In this document: piece after piece, positions 50,738 through 58,325 of the stretch
How positions within the stretch are numbered: the stretch's first letter is position 1
How the letters are laid out: each line of letters starts with the position of its first letter
NCBI RefSeq assembly: GCF_036240795.1
Contig: NZ_CP108454.1
Location: forward strand, 5,516,001 to 5,580,000
DNA length: 64,000 nt
Source: Streptomyces sp. NBC_01268
GTDB taxonomy: Bacteria; Actinomycetota; Actinomycetes; Streptomycetales; Streptomycetaceae
Reading direction: 5' to 3'
Position numbers and translations under genes: made by a program
Notes under the pieces: model-generated
The model's input: only the letters and a program-made list of their open reading frames with translations
What the model was told of the DNA's origin: nothing
Database searches by the model: none

Positions 50738-51978
50738 GCGCACACCCCCGACGGACCGTCCGTCCCCGCCGGTTCGTCCCTGCCCGAGTCCAGCGCGGGC
50801 GGGTCCGGCAGCGGGGCGGTCTCCGGCGCGTACGCGGGCTCGCCGAGCCGGAGGATGCGGTACAGCAGGCGCCGCATGTTGGTGTTGAACCGCCCGGGCT
50901 CGGAGGAGATCCGGCCCGAGATCCGGGCGTACGCCTCCGCCGGGTACGTCGCCTCCGCGTAGGCCAGCTGCTCCGCCAGCGGGTGCGCGGGGGAGAGCGC
51001 CGGGGCGACCCGGGCCAGTTCGGCGCCGGGCGACACCGGGTTGACGTCCTCCTCGGGAAACCGGGCCAGCAGGATCGCCGCGCGCGTCATCGTCGCGTAC
51101 AGGGTGACGGAGCCGTGGTCGCCGATCACCCAGTCCGCCGCGACCAGCAACGGCCGCCAGTCGGCACCCGGCGACACGAGCGTGATGCCCCGGCGCCGCA
51201 GGCCGGTCAGCCAGGCCCGGACCTGCCAGTCACCATGACCCGACCAGACGTTGGGGTGGACGAGCACCGCGATCCGGTACGTGCGCTCCGGCAGCTCCGC
51301 GAGCAGCCGCGGCAGCAGCGCGTCCAGCCGGTTGAACGAGGAGCCGAGCCCCCACGTCGACGAGACGACGACCAGCCGCTCCCCGGGACGCAGCCCCAGC
51401 GCGAGCCGGTAGCGCTCGCGCAGCGGCAGGCTCGCGGCGATCCGGTCGTGCACGCCGTCGCCCACGACCTCGGTGACGGGCAGGGCCTCGGGGCAGGACT
51501 CGCGCAGGATCTCCAGGTCCTCCCGATGCGCCACGGCGTAGGCGGCGGGCACGACCCGCCCGCCCCACATGAGATAGGACCGCCCCATCCCGCCCACACC
51601 CCGGGCCTCGCCGTCCTCCCGCACATCGGCGACCCGCTGCAACTTCCCGTGCCCGGCCCCGTGCGGCAGCCGCACCAGCGGCGCCCGCACCTGCTCCACT
51701 CCCTGCGAGCCGGCCGCGAGCGCGAGATCGAACTCGGTCCGCACCGCCTCCTCCCACGGCAGCACGACCCCACCGAGCCCGCGCAGCGCCCGCAGCGCCC
51801 CGCCGTTGAAGGCGTGCGGCGCGACCGTGAACGCCACCTGCACCCGCAGATCCGCCGCGAGCAACGGCAACAACTCCCGCAACCGCCTCCCGTACACCTC
51901 GGTATGCACCACCACCAGCACCCTCCGGCACCCCTGCAGGGTCACCCACTGCGCCGGATTCCTGTCCACTACGTCCAT
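50734..51978 (-). CDS. CDP-glycerol glycerophosphotransferase-like / GT-B glycosyltransferase
   Basis: This 414-residue GT-B-type protein has a C-terminal half containing VLVHPNVWSGHGDW, LVSPGADWRPLLVAADWVIGDHGSVTLYATM and a final FNTN segment. That pattern resembles the CDP-glycerol:polyglycerol phosphate transferases that build teichoic acids (HPN, then GDxSS-type loop, here GDHGS). The N-terminal half contains AFTVAPHAFN. The donor and acceptor are unknown. There are no membrane helices. It is the last clearly chromosomal gene before the prophage. Confidence 0.65.
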   Translation of the reverse strand: MDVVDRNPAQWVTLQGCRRVLVVVHTEVYGRRLRELLPLLAADLRVQVAFTVAPHAFNGGALRALRGLGGVVLPWEEAVRTEFDLALAAGSQGVEQVRAPLVRLPHGAGHGKLQRVADVREDGEARGVGGMGRSYLMWGGRVVPAAYAVAHREDLEILRESCPEALPVTEVVGDGVHDRIAASLPLRERYRLALGLRPGERLVVVSSTWGLGSSFNRLDALLPRLLAELPERTYRIAVLVHPNVWSGHGDWQVRAWLTGLRRRGITLVSPGADWRPLLVAADWVIGDHGSVTLYATMTRAAILLARFPEEDVNPVSPGAELARVAPALSPAHPLAEQLAYAEATYPAEAYARISGRISSEPGRFNTNMRRLLYRILRLGEPAYAPETAPLPDPPALDSGRDEPAGTDGPSGVCA

Positions 51979-52134
51979 CGAAGCCCCCGTCTCCGGTTGC
52001 GCGGCCAGTCCGCCGACGAACCTTCCCGCCCACCACGTCCACCCCCTTGCGGCCGGCTTGCCGAAACCTTGCCGCCGACTTCAGGGGCGGGGACGGGACG
52101 GCGGAGGGCGGCGGCGGGACGGCGGCGGGAACGC

Positions 52135-52171
52135 CGAAGGGGCCCGTCCGCCAGGCGGCCGGGCCCCTTCG
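52135..52171. terminator. terminator next to a host-gene tail
   Basis: CGAAGGGGCCCG pairs with CGGGCCCCTTCG, and the inner stem continues with one mismatch. It sits about 20 bases downstream (minus strand) of the short open tail at 52190, as expected for the original terminator of a host gene interrupted by integration. Confidence 0.65.
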
Positions 52172-52189
52172 GGTCAGGAGTGAGGAAGG

Positions 52190-52237
52190 TCAGGCCTTCT
52201 TCGTCTCCCAGAAGATGCGGTCGATCTGTTGGGTCGG
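52190..52237 (-). pseudogene. possible 3' tail of a host gene cut by prophage insertion
   Basis: The minus-strand frame encodes PTQQIDRIFWETKKA and then stops; a TAA lies directly upstream in the same frame. The tail is followed by a terminator. This is what remains when an integrase recombines within the end of a gene. I do not recognise the parent protein. Confidence 0.4.
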
Positions 52238-52296
52238 TTAGCCCGTGTGTCTGCGACCTGGGCATCTTCGTCTGACCTGCGGTTTCCTGTTGACGG

Positions 52297-52316
52297 TATC
52301 TAGCAGTATCTAGCAG
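52297..52316. repeat. direct repeat TATCTAGCAG x2
   Basis: Two abutting copies of TATCTAGCAG lie about 60 bases inside the proposed prophage boundary. They could be integrase arm sites or excisionase sites. Confidence 0.6.
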
Positions 52317-52525
52317 GAACTCGCAGCGTTGTGCATCTACTTCCCATGATCATCTCCCATTTCGTCTCCCACTCTCCCGCACGCCGGGGCCGCTGACGTG
52401 AAGAAGGGCCGCCCGCTCGCCGGGGGTGCTCGGCGAACGGACGGCCCGCTCAGGGTGGAAGCAAGATCACAAAAAGCGTCACTGCTGACGCTGACATCGG
52501 ATCACGCAGGTCACAGCGTTGTCGA

Positions 52526-52756
52526 GTGCCTCGCGAACAACCCTCATGGGTCCACGAACAACGGCGGACCCTTGGGCGCCGCATCCGCGACCTCCGTACG
52601 CAGAAGGGGCACACCCAGGAGGTTCTTGTGGAGATGACCGATATCGACCGCAGGACCTTCCAGCGGATCGAGGCGGGAACCAGCGACCCGCGGTACGGCG
52701 ACCTCCTCCGAATCGCAGCTGCCCTTCAGGTCCCCCTCGTCGAGCTCGTGAAGTAG
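52526..52756 (+). CDS. XRE-family repressor-like protein
   Basis: This 76-residue protein consists of one helix-turn-helix domain (GRRIRDLRTQKGHTQEVLVEMTDIDRRTFQRIEAG). The size and position at the end of the prophage suggest a Cro- or immunity-type regulator. The GTG start has no obvious ribosome-binding site. It runs opposite to the late genes and is followed by a terminator. Confidence 0.8.
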   Translation: MPREQPSWVHEQRRTLGRRIRDLRTQKGHTQEVLVEMTDIDRRTFQRIEAGTSDPRYGDLLRIAAALQVPLVELVK

Positions 52757-52794
52757 CCCCGGCCGGCCGTGGGGGAACGGTGTCGGCCGGGGCT
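52755..52794. terminator. terminator after the prophage XRE gene
   Basis: AGCCCCGGCCG (52755-52765) pairs with CGGCCGGGGCT (52784-52794), overlapping the XRE stop codon. It separates convergent genes. Confidence 0.75.
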
Positions 52795-52806
52795 GGCTTA
52801 CGGGTA

Positions 52807-52959
52807 CTACAAGGCGGGCTGGCCGCTCCCGGGGCACGTCTCGGTGCCAGTGCCGCCGCGCTGGTGCATCGCGGTGGGCTGGCCTGTCGACGCTCCTACG
52901 CCTGCGCCGCAGACGGGGCAGTTGCCCTCAACCTCGGCCGGGTCGAATCGCTTGCTCAC
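52807..52959 (-). CDS. small zinc-ribbon-like prophage protein
   Basis: This 50-residue protein, starting at GTG 52959 with a perfect AGGAGG eight bases upstream, contains NCPVCGAG and a downstream ETCPGSG, suggesting a half zinc ribbon. The longer frame upstream lacks coding character. The function is unknown. Confidence 0.6.
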   Translation of the reverse strand: MSKRFDPAEVEGNCPVCGAGVGASTGQPTAMHQRGGTGTETCPGSGQPAL

Positions 52960-53033
52960 GATCAGGTCCTCCTGGTGTAGGTGGTGCTGACGGTGGTGCG
53001 ATGTGCACTCCCCGGCCAGAGGCCGGAGAGGGT

Positions 53034-53438
53034 CTAGAGCTGGCGCACGAAGACCCGGGCGCCGTTGTGGAAGCCGACCGTCACGCCCTGGCTGGTCGGG
53101 TTCTCGGCAGTGGACCATCGCTCGATCGTCGCGATCTCCGCACACTCGGCTGCGGCAAGGACCGCCGCGAACCACGCCTCGGGGGAGTCGGCCGCCGCCG
53201 GGTCACCCATCGCTGGGGCCGGGGTGCCGGTCACGGAGGTGTCCGCGAAGCCCTCGTGCTTCGCTCCGTCGGGCAGCTGGCCGGTGACCTGCCAGCGCGT
53301 CTCTCGACCAGTTGCCGTGATGGCCAGGCCGAACGGGTGCTTCGTGTCGCCCGCCTCGGCGAGGGTCTGTACGCGGGTCACGCCGGGTGTGTTCTTGGTG
53401 AGGTCGAGGACGTAGTCGGTGAAGCGCTGGGGTCGCAT
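53034..53438 (-). CDS. hypothetical prophage protein
   Basis: This 134-residue soluble protein begins MRPQRFTDYVLDL, contains a TRWQVTGQLPDGAKHEGFAD beta-rich middle and ends FHNGARVFVRQL. No family is recognised. It lies between two very small genes on the same strand. Confidence 0.65.
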   Translation of the reverse strand: MRPQRFTDYVLDLTKNTPGVTRVQTLAEAGDTKHPFGLAITATGRETRWQVTGQLPDGAKHEGFADTSVTGTPAPAMGDPAAADSPEAWFAAVLAAAECAEIATIERWSTAENPTSQGVTVGFHNGARVFVRQL

Positions 53439-53503
53439 TTGTGATCATTTCCTCTCGTGGCGGCCCGCCCATCCTATGGACCGGACGGGCGCGGGGAGGG
53501 CCG

Positions 53504-53587
53504 TCAGATGGTGACGCCGATGACGATGTAAGCGAGCACTGCGGCTACAGCCAGGACGTACATGACCTGGCGCTGCAGATCGCTCAC
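53504..53587 (-). CDS. 27-residue membrane peptide
   Basis: This tiny frame encodes a single hydrophobic helix (LQRQVMYVLAVAAVLAYIVIG). Its GTG overlaps the stop of the upstream gene (GTGA), the usual coupling signal. Too short for family assignment; inclusion rests on coupling and helix character. Confidence 0.45.
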   Translation of the reverse strand: MSDLQRQVMYVLAVAAVLAYIVIGVTI

Positions 53588-54042
53588 GGCGTGTCCGCGG
53601 CGACCGGCGGGAGCGTCTCCCGGCCGACGAACCGCGCGGTCCGGGCGGTCCGGCGGCGCTCGCGCAGCGCCTCGACCATGTCGTGTGCGGCGACCGCGAG
53701 GCCGCGAGCGTACGACCAGTTCCCCCGCGGCCCGTCCTCCGGGCCGGCCTCACGCAGCCGGGCCCACGCGGTCAACGCGGCCGTCCCGCGCTGGGGCCGC
53801 TCGGCCTCCGGGATCAGCTCGATGAACGGGGCCAAGGCGATGCAGTGCGTCAGGAGGCGGTCCGTCAGATCGGCGAGCGCGACCGAGTCGGGGCGATGGC
53901 GCAGACCCAGCGCGTACGAGACGTCCCGACGGGCGTCCTCCTCGATCTGGCACTCGACCGCGTCGGCGAGTTCGACAACGAGCGGGCCGAGGACCACCTC
54001 GGTTGTGTCGGTTGGCCTGTCGTGCTGCGGCTGCTCGTCCAC
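53584..54042 (-). CDS. hypothetical protein (DUF6415-like)
   Basis: This 152-residue helical protein contains SYALGLRHRPDSVALADLTDRLLTHCIALAPFIELIPEAE and a C-terminal YARGLAVAAHDMVEALRERRR segment. I associate it tentatively with DUF6415, a family common in Streptomyces mobile elements. GTG 54042 is preferred because AGGGA lies eight bases upstream and because the longer frame would cross a terminator. Confidence 0.6.
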   Translation of the reverse strand: MDEQPQHDRPTDTTEVVLGPLVVELADAVECQIEEDARRDVSYALGLRHRPDSVALADLTDRLLTHCIALAPFIELIPEAERPQRGTAALTAWARLREAGPEDGPRGNWSYARGLAVAAHDMVEALRERRRTARTARFVGRETLPPVAADTP

Positions 54043-54098
54043 GCTGCTGCTCCCTGTCGTCTCGGCGACTGCGTGCAACCAGGGTGGAGGCGCGGGAA

Positions 54099-54134
54099 GG
54101 CCCCGACTATCCGCCGTTTCGGATAGTCGGGGCC
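54099..54134. terminator. terminator after the XRE/TPR gene
   Basis: Perfect 15-base arms GGCCCCGACTATCCG / CGGATAGTCGGGGCC with a 6-base loop lie 17 bases after the stop of the upstream minus-strand regulator. Confidence 0.9.
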
Positions 54135-54150
54135 AACGGTTCACTCAGTG

Positions 54151-55335
54151 CTATGCGCCCAGCCAGGACCCGTACGACAGGAAGCTGTCCGGGAGTTGAC
54201 GGCGCGCCGCCTCCAGTCCCGCGTACGTCTCGCGGACAGTCTGGTGATACCGGGCCTGCTGCGGCGCCGCCTTCCGGGCGGCCAGCAGATTCCGGAATGA
54301 ACCGTCGAGATCGCCCGTCCACATCTGCGCCCGGGCCAACTCGGCGAAGTGGTGCGACTTCCGGGACGCCGGCCAGTCGTGCGGGATGCGGACATGGGTG
54401 CCCTGCACGGCGGCGGAACCGTACTCGTCTAGCTCGGCAAGCGCGCTCACGCGGTGGACGGCAACGTTCGTCGGGCCGAACGCCAGCCAGTGCACGGTGA
54501 CCGCCTCGCCGGTGCCAGCGGCGATCCTGTCGGCCTCGGCCAGGTGGTCCTCAGCGACGTCGCCGTTCTTCGATCGGGCAGCCATCACCGCAGCACCAAG
54601 GTGGAGCTGACCGGTGAGAACGCTCCGCTCGCGTCCCTCGTCGGCCTGCTCCAGAGTGCACAGCCCAAGGTCGATGAGGCGTTGCCCGGTGCGGTACTCG
54701 CCGGAGCGGAGGTAGGTCAGGGCGCGCATGTACCGGTACATGCCGCCGAACACCGCGTCGCTGCCGCGATGCGCTGCCCAGTCCATGCGAGCCAGGGCGA
54801 TCGTGGCGAGGTCCGCGTAACCGAGCTTCGAGGCGACGTCATAGCAGGTGCGGTACAGGCTGGCGAGGAGCAGCCAGCGTTCGCGCGACGGGGCGGCGTG
54901 TGCGGCGGTGGTGGCCTCTTCGACCAGGCCGGGGACGAGTGTGGCGACCTGCTTGATGTCGCCTGCGCGGACCGAGACGAGCAGGGCTTCGGCGTCGTCG
55001 GCGATCAGCTGGTGCGGGCGCGGGGAGATCGACGGGTCGGCGCCGAGGTCGTAGACGTCCAGAGCTTCCCGGATGGGGCGGATCAGGACGTCCAGTTGGT
55101 CCGCGCGCAGTTCGGTGACGTACGGCTGGCCGGTGACTGTGGCCACCTCCACCCGCAGTGCGCGGGCGACGCAGGCGATGACGTAGGGCGAGGCTGCCGT
55201 AACCCCTTGCTCCACCTTCGTGAGGGTGCCGTACGGGACTAGGGAGAGCTCCGACAGGGCCTTCTGAGTGAGGTGCCGTTCGAGGCGCAGACGCTTGATG
55301 CGTGCGCCGGTGTGGTCGTGCGGGAGAGCGTGCAT
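54151..55335 (-). CDS. XRE-family regulator with C-terminal helical repeat domain
   Basis: This 394-residue protein has an N-terminal helix-turn-helix (RIKRLRLERHLTQKALSELSLVPYGTLTKVEQG) and then about 300 residues of TPR-like helices. It is of the same general architecture as the broken regulator at 9266-10595. ATG 55335 is chosen by domain start; the frame extends upstream. It is monocistronic between two terminators. Confidence 0.8.
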   Translation of the reverse strand: MHALPHDHTGARIKRLRLERHLTQKALSELSLVPYGTLTKVEQGVTAASPYVIACVARALRVEVATVTGQPYVTELRADQLDVLIRPIREALDVYDLGADPSISPRPHQLIADDAEALLVSVRAGDIKQVATLVPGLVEEATTAAHAAPSRERWLLLASLYRTCYDVASKLGYADLATIALARMDWAAHRGSDAVFGGMYRYMRALTYLRSGEYRTGQRLIDLGLCTLEQADEGRERSVLTGQLHLGAAVMAARSKNGDVAEDHLAEADRIAAGTGEAVTVHWLAFGPTNVAVHRVSALAELDEYGSAAVQGTHVRIPHDWPASRKSHHFAELARAQMWTGDLDGSFRNLLAARKAAPQQARYHQTVRETYAGLEAARRQLPDSFLSYGSWLGA

Positions 55336-55385
55336 ACTGGGCTCCGTTCTGACTCGACACCAGAACAGTAGCCGGACACGGCAAA

Positions 55386-55435
55386 GAAGCCCCCTCCCGT
55401 CCGCCCGCATATCGCGGGGGACGGGAGGGGGCTTC
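55386..55435. terminator. terminator after the prophage lysis genes
   Basis: Perfect 16-base arms GAAGCCCCCTCCCGTC / GACGGGAGGGGGCTTC with a further inner CCCGC/GCGGG stem lie three bases after the collagen-like gene stop on the minus strand. Confidence 0.9.
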
Positions 55436-55437
55436 GT

Positions 55438-56046
55438 CTATCGGGACCGGGTTCGGCTGTGCAGTGCCGACGGCGGGGCCGCGGGCGCCCGCTGGCACAC
55501 CAGGATGTTCGCGTCGCCGGCCAGCGGCTGGAGCGTGTACCCGTCCGGGCAGGTCTGCCCGTCGCGGCCGTCCTTGCCGGCGGGGCCGGCGGGTCCCGGC
55601 TCGCCCTGTTGGCCGGCCGGGCCCGCGGGGCCGGTAGGTCCGGGCGGTCCGGTGGGTCCTGCCGGCCCGGACGCCCCCACGCCGTCCGTACCAGCCACCC
55701 CCGGACTCCCCGACGGGCCAGGCGGACCGCTCGGGCCCGGCTTCCCCGCAGGCCCCGACGGGCCAGGATCACCCACCGGACCCGACGGGCCCGGTGGGCC
55801 CTCCACCGTCCGGCCCGGCTGCCCACGCGACCCCGGCGGCCCAGCGATCGGCAAGCCGCCGAGCTGCTCCACCTGCGCCGCCAGCTGATCCCGCGCGGCG
55901 TTCGCCGCCCGCAGCTCCAGCTGCAGCGACCGCACTGCGACGAGAATCCCCGCCAACACCAACCCGACCGCCACAGCAGCCACAACGACGAGCATGTCCC
56001 CCCGCCGCCACCGCCGTTCCTCGGCACGCAGCTGCAAACGGGTCAT
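55438..56046 (-). CDS. membrane-anchored collagen-like prophage protein
   Basis: This 202-residue protein has a basic N-terminus, one membrane helix (about residues 18-40), a coiled-coil-like segment (about 41-62), a run of about 30 Gly-X-Y triplets (about 68-165) and a C-terminal globular piece with two Cys (QTCPDGY and ILVCQR). It is the last gene of the lysis cassette. It could be a tail-associated fibre or a spanin-like envelope protein; the membrane helix favours the latter. The ATG overlaps the stop of the previous gene. Confidence 0.75.
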   Translation of the reverse strand: MTRLQLRAEERRWRRGDMLVVVAAVAVGLVLAGILVAVRSLQLELRAANAARDQLAAQVEQLGGLPIAGPPGSRGQPGRTVEGPPGPSGPVGDPGPSGPAGKPGPSGPPGPSGSPGVAGTDGVGASGPAGPTGPPGPTGPAGPAGQQGEPGPAGPAGKDGRDGQTCPDGYTLQPLAGDANILVCQRAPAAPPSALHSRTRSR

Positions 56047-56339
56047 GTGCTCGCCCCCTGGACGAGAAGAATGATCACGGGCATCAGGACCGCGACAAGC
56101 GGGATCACCACCGCGCCGATCAGCCAGCGACGCGTCGCCACCAGCTTCTCGGCGTCTTTCTCCCGCAACGTCTCCAACGCCGCCACCCGGGTGGCCAGCG
56201 CCTCGTGCTTCAGCTCGTAGACCTGCCGGTCCACCTTCTCGTCAAGACGCTGCCCGAGCTGATGAATGTCGTCGCGGACATCGGTGAGCCGATCCTCAAA
56301 TCGGCGGACGACCTCTCCGAGAGTCGGCTCATCCGTCAT
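56043..56339 (-). CDS. coiled-coil membrane protein of the lysis cassette (XhlA-like)
   Basis: This 98-residue protein has a long amphipathic coiled coil (about 10-68) followed by one hydrophobic helix ([20 protein letters not shown]). The layout resembles XhlA-type proteins that act with holins. It overlaps the next gene (ATGA). Confidence 0.7.
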   Translation of the reverse strand: MTDEPTLGEVVRRFEDRLTDVRDDIHQLGQRLDEKVDRQVYELKHEALATRVAALETLREKDAEKLVATRRWLIGAVVIPLVAVLMPVIILLVQGAST

Positions 56340-56353
56340 GCGTAACGCTCCGA

Positions 56354-56575
56354 TCAGCGGTTCTTCGGCACCCAGCCGACGGTCGACTGGTCACCGATCA
56401 GCGAACCCACCGCCGCCTTCAGCACCGACAGGCCGGCCGGGATCGCAGCGATCGCCGCCGCCTTCAGCGACGACAGGTTGGTGAGGTCGAAGCCGTCGGC
56501 GAGGAGGAGGCCGAGGAACGCGACGGCGTACGTGCCGACGACGCGCTCGACGGTGTCGAGGACGAGACGAGACAT
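56354..56575 (-). CDS. holin
   Basis: This 73-residue protein starts MSRLVLDTVERVVGTYAVAFLGLL, has two hydrophobic segments separated by a short turn and ends in a polar tail. It lies directly downstream of the endolysin gene with AGGAG upstream. Small actinophage holins have this form. Confidence 0.78.
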   Translation of the reverse strand: MSRLVLDTVERVVGTYAVAFLGLLLADGFDLTNLSSLKAAAIAAIPAGLSVLKAAVGSLIGDQSTVGWVPKNR

Positions 56576-56588
56576 GGGAACTCCTAGA

Positions 56589-57533
56589 TCAGGGGGTGAT
56601 GGTGAAGCCACGGCGGGCGCCGAGCTTCTTCAGCGAGTCAGCGCCGGGGATGCCGTCGGCGTCCGCGCCCTTGTAGCCACAGCGCCGCTGCCACGCCGCA
56701 TACGCCGCGACCGTGGCCGTGCCGAAGTGGCCGTCCGCGAGCGACGGCGCGAGGAGCCCCTCACGAACGAGGGCCTGCTCCACGACCTTGACTCCGTAGT
56801 ACGAGATCGGCGTCCCGCGCCTCGCCGGGTCGCTCTTGGCCGCTGCGACCAGCTTCGACAGGTCCACGCTGGGCTTCGGCGGGGCCGGCTGCGAAGGCTT
56901 CGGGGCCGGCGGCTTCTGCTCCTTCACCGCGAGCCGGTCGGCGACCCGGTCCCGCATCGACGGCATCGTGAAGCCCCGGGGGTCGTTCTTGTCGTCCGAC
57001 CACTCCAGGTGCCCAATGACCGACTTCGGGCCCCACTGGTGCAGACGGCACAGCGCGGCGGCGGCCTTCTCGATCGCCTCCAGCTGAGCGGCGGGCCACG
57101 GGTCCTTGCCGTCGCCAGCGTTCTCGCACTCGAAGCCGTAGAAGTGGGCGTTGCCGTCGACGCCGTCGACGTTGCCCACGTTCGGCTTCGGCGGCCGCTC
57201 GTCGTACGACTCGTCGATGACGGCCTGGAGGACGTCCGGGTCACCGCCGCCGGCGTGGTTGGTGCGGCCGTAGCCGACGAGGTGTACCTCGCCGTTGCGA
57301 CGGATCACGCCGTGGCACAGCGGGCCGGGCAGTCCCTCGTATCCGTTGCGGCAGATGGGTACCGCGTTGACGTTCACGCCGGTCACGGTGTGGTGGATGA
57401 GGACGCCGTGCACTTCGCCCCAGGGGCCCTTGTGGTTGCGGTTGTGCTCCCACCAGCGGCCGACCTCGACGACAGTCAGGCCTTCGGCGCGGAGGGCCGC
57501 CAGAAAGGCGGCGGCGGTCGGTGGCGTCGCCAT
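56589..57533 (-). CDS. endolysin: Amidase_2 domain plus peptidoglycan-binding domain
   Basis: This is a 314-residue lysin. The N-terminal 200 residues are an amidase with IHHTVT, GFECEN and HLEW segments. A Pro/Lys/Ala linker (about 205-225) leads to a C-terminal PG_binding_1-type domain with FGTATVAAYAAWQRRCGY. ATG 57533 is preceded by TGGAGG. It is followed by holin and membrane genes. The amidase domain is closely similar to the chromosomal protein at 36851-37441. Confidence 0.92.
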   Translation of the reverse strand: MATPPTAAAFLAALRAEGLTVVEVGRWWEHNRNHKGPWGEVHGVLIHHTVTGVNVNAVPICRNGYEGLPGPLCHGVIRRNGEVHLVGYGRTNHAGGGDPDVLQAVIDESYDERPPKPNVGNVDGVDGNAHFYGFECENAGDGKDPWPAAQLEAIEKAAAALCRLHQWGPKSVIGHLEWSDDKNDPRGFTMPSMRDRVADRLAVKEQKPPAPKPSQPAPPKPSVDLSKLVAAAKSDPARRGTPISYYGVKVVEQALVREGLLAPSLADGHFGTATVAAYAAWQRRCGYKGADADGIPGADSLKKLGARRGFTITP

Positions 57534-57594
57534 GGCGACCTCCAGACATGAGAAAGGCCCCGGCCAACAGGCACGGGGCGGGAAGCGGAAAGGG

Positions 57595-57852
57595 TCAGGC
57601 GGGGAGTTCGGCCCAGCCGTTCGCGTAGTCGGCGGCGGCCTGCTCGGTGTAGAACCCGCGCCCGGCGCCGGTCCCACCAGCGATGACCCAGCCGCCCACC
57701 AGGATCGTCCGGTTGGAGCCGATGAAGTTCACGATCAGCTGTTCGCCGTCGTCGAGGACCAGGTCGACGGAGCCGTTCAGCCAGGCCACGATCTCGTCAC
57801 CGTTGGTGCCGTCGTACCGCATGGACTCGAAGCGGGGCACGATCAGCGGCAT
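57595..57852 (-). CDS. small prophage protein
   Basis: This 85-residue beta-rich protein begins MPLIVPRFESMRYDGTNG and contains an ILVGGWVIAGG strand. It lies between the tail proteins and the endolysin. Similar small proteins of unknown role are common at this position in actinophages. Confidence 0.7.
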   Translation of the reverse strand: MPLIVPRFESMRYDGTNGDEIVAWLNGSVDLVLDDGEQLIVNFIGSNRTILVGGWVIAGGTGAGRGFYTEQAAADYANGWAELPA

Positions 57853-57866
57853 ATTGGACCTCCAGG

Positions 57867-58316
57867 TCAGGGAGCGGGCGCGCCCTCGATGGCGATGTAC
57901 CGGTAGTCGAGGGTGCCGGTGCTGGCCGAGGACACGCGGTGCTGCATGGTGACGGTGATGATCTCGCCGACCACGAGGCCGGAGAGTCGTTTCCGCAGGC
58001 TGAGGCTGTAGTTCGTCGTGTTGCCGACGATCAGGGCGGCCACGGTCGACGCGCCGTACACGGCACCGGACACGCTGCCGTCGGCCTTGAAGTGGGTGAT
58101 CGTGTTCGTCAGGGCGCCCGAGTTGCGCTGCGTCGAGCGGATGCTGACCCATACGGCCCCGGAGAACGGCACCGTGACCGACGTCGAGAACACGCCCGAG
58201 GCGGCGTCGGCGAACGTGGTGGATGTGATGGTGGTCGAGACGGTGTCCTCGACCTCCGCGCTCGGCACACGCAGCCGTGCGGCCGTGACGCGCATGCCTG
58301 CCAGCCAGCTGGCCAT
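57867..58316 (-). CDS. prophage tail/structural protein
   Basis: This 149-residue protein is almost all beta strand and rich in Thr, Ser and Val (DTVSTTITSTTFADAASGVFSTSVTVPF). The composition suits a receptor-binding or decoration domain. It lies directly after the large tail protein gene. Confidence 0.68.
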   Translation of the reverse strand: MASWLAGMRVTAARLRVPSAEVEDTVSTTITSTTFADAASGVFSTSVTVPFSGAVWVSIRSTQRNSGALTNTITHFKADGSVSGAVYGASTVAALIVGNTTNYSLSLRKRLSGLVVGEIITVTMQHRVSSASTGTLDYRYIAIEGAPAP

Positions 58317-58325
58317 GAGGCCTCC

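Larger units (their letters stand above)
51979..52525. other. chromosome-prophage junction region
   Basis: No complete gene is seen. From the left it holds a terminator hairpin (52135-52171), a 15-codon open tail ending at 52190 on the minus strand, a duplicated TATCTAGCAG (52297-52316) and two copies of TTCGTCTCCCA (52200-52210 and 52361-52371). The last part should contain the promoter of the prophage XRE gene. Confidence 0.5.

Noticed and set aside
47766..50888. Very long alternative frames opposite or beside real genes (for example across the NB-ARC gene, 28477-30021 minus and 37534-40368 minus)
   Set aside because: They are Arg/Gly/Pro/Ala-rich shadows produced by extreme GC bias, with no domain signatures and no ribosome-binding sites, and they overlap clear genes.
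52100..52525. tRNA gene as the prophage attachment site
   Set aside because: No cloverleaf, T-loop GGTTCGAATCC-type sequence or CCA-end context was seen.
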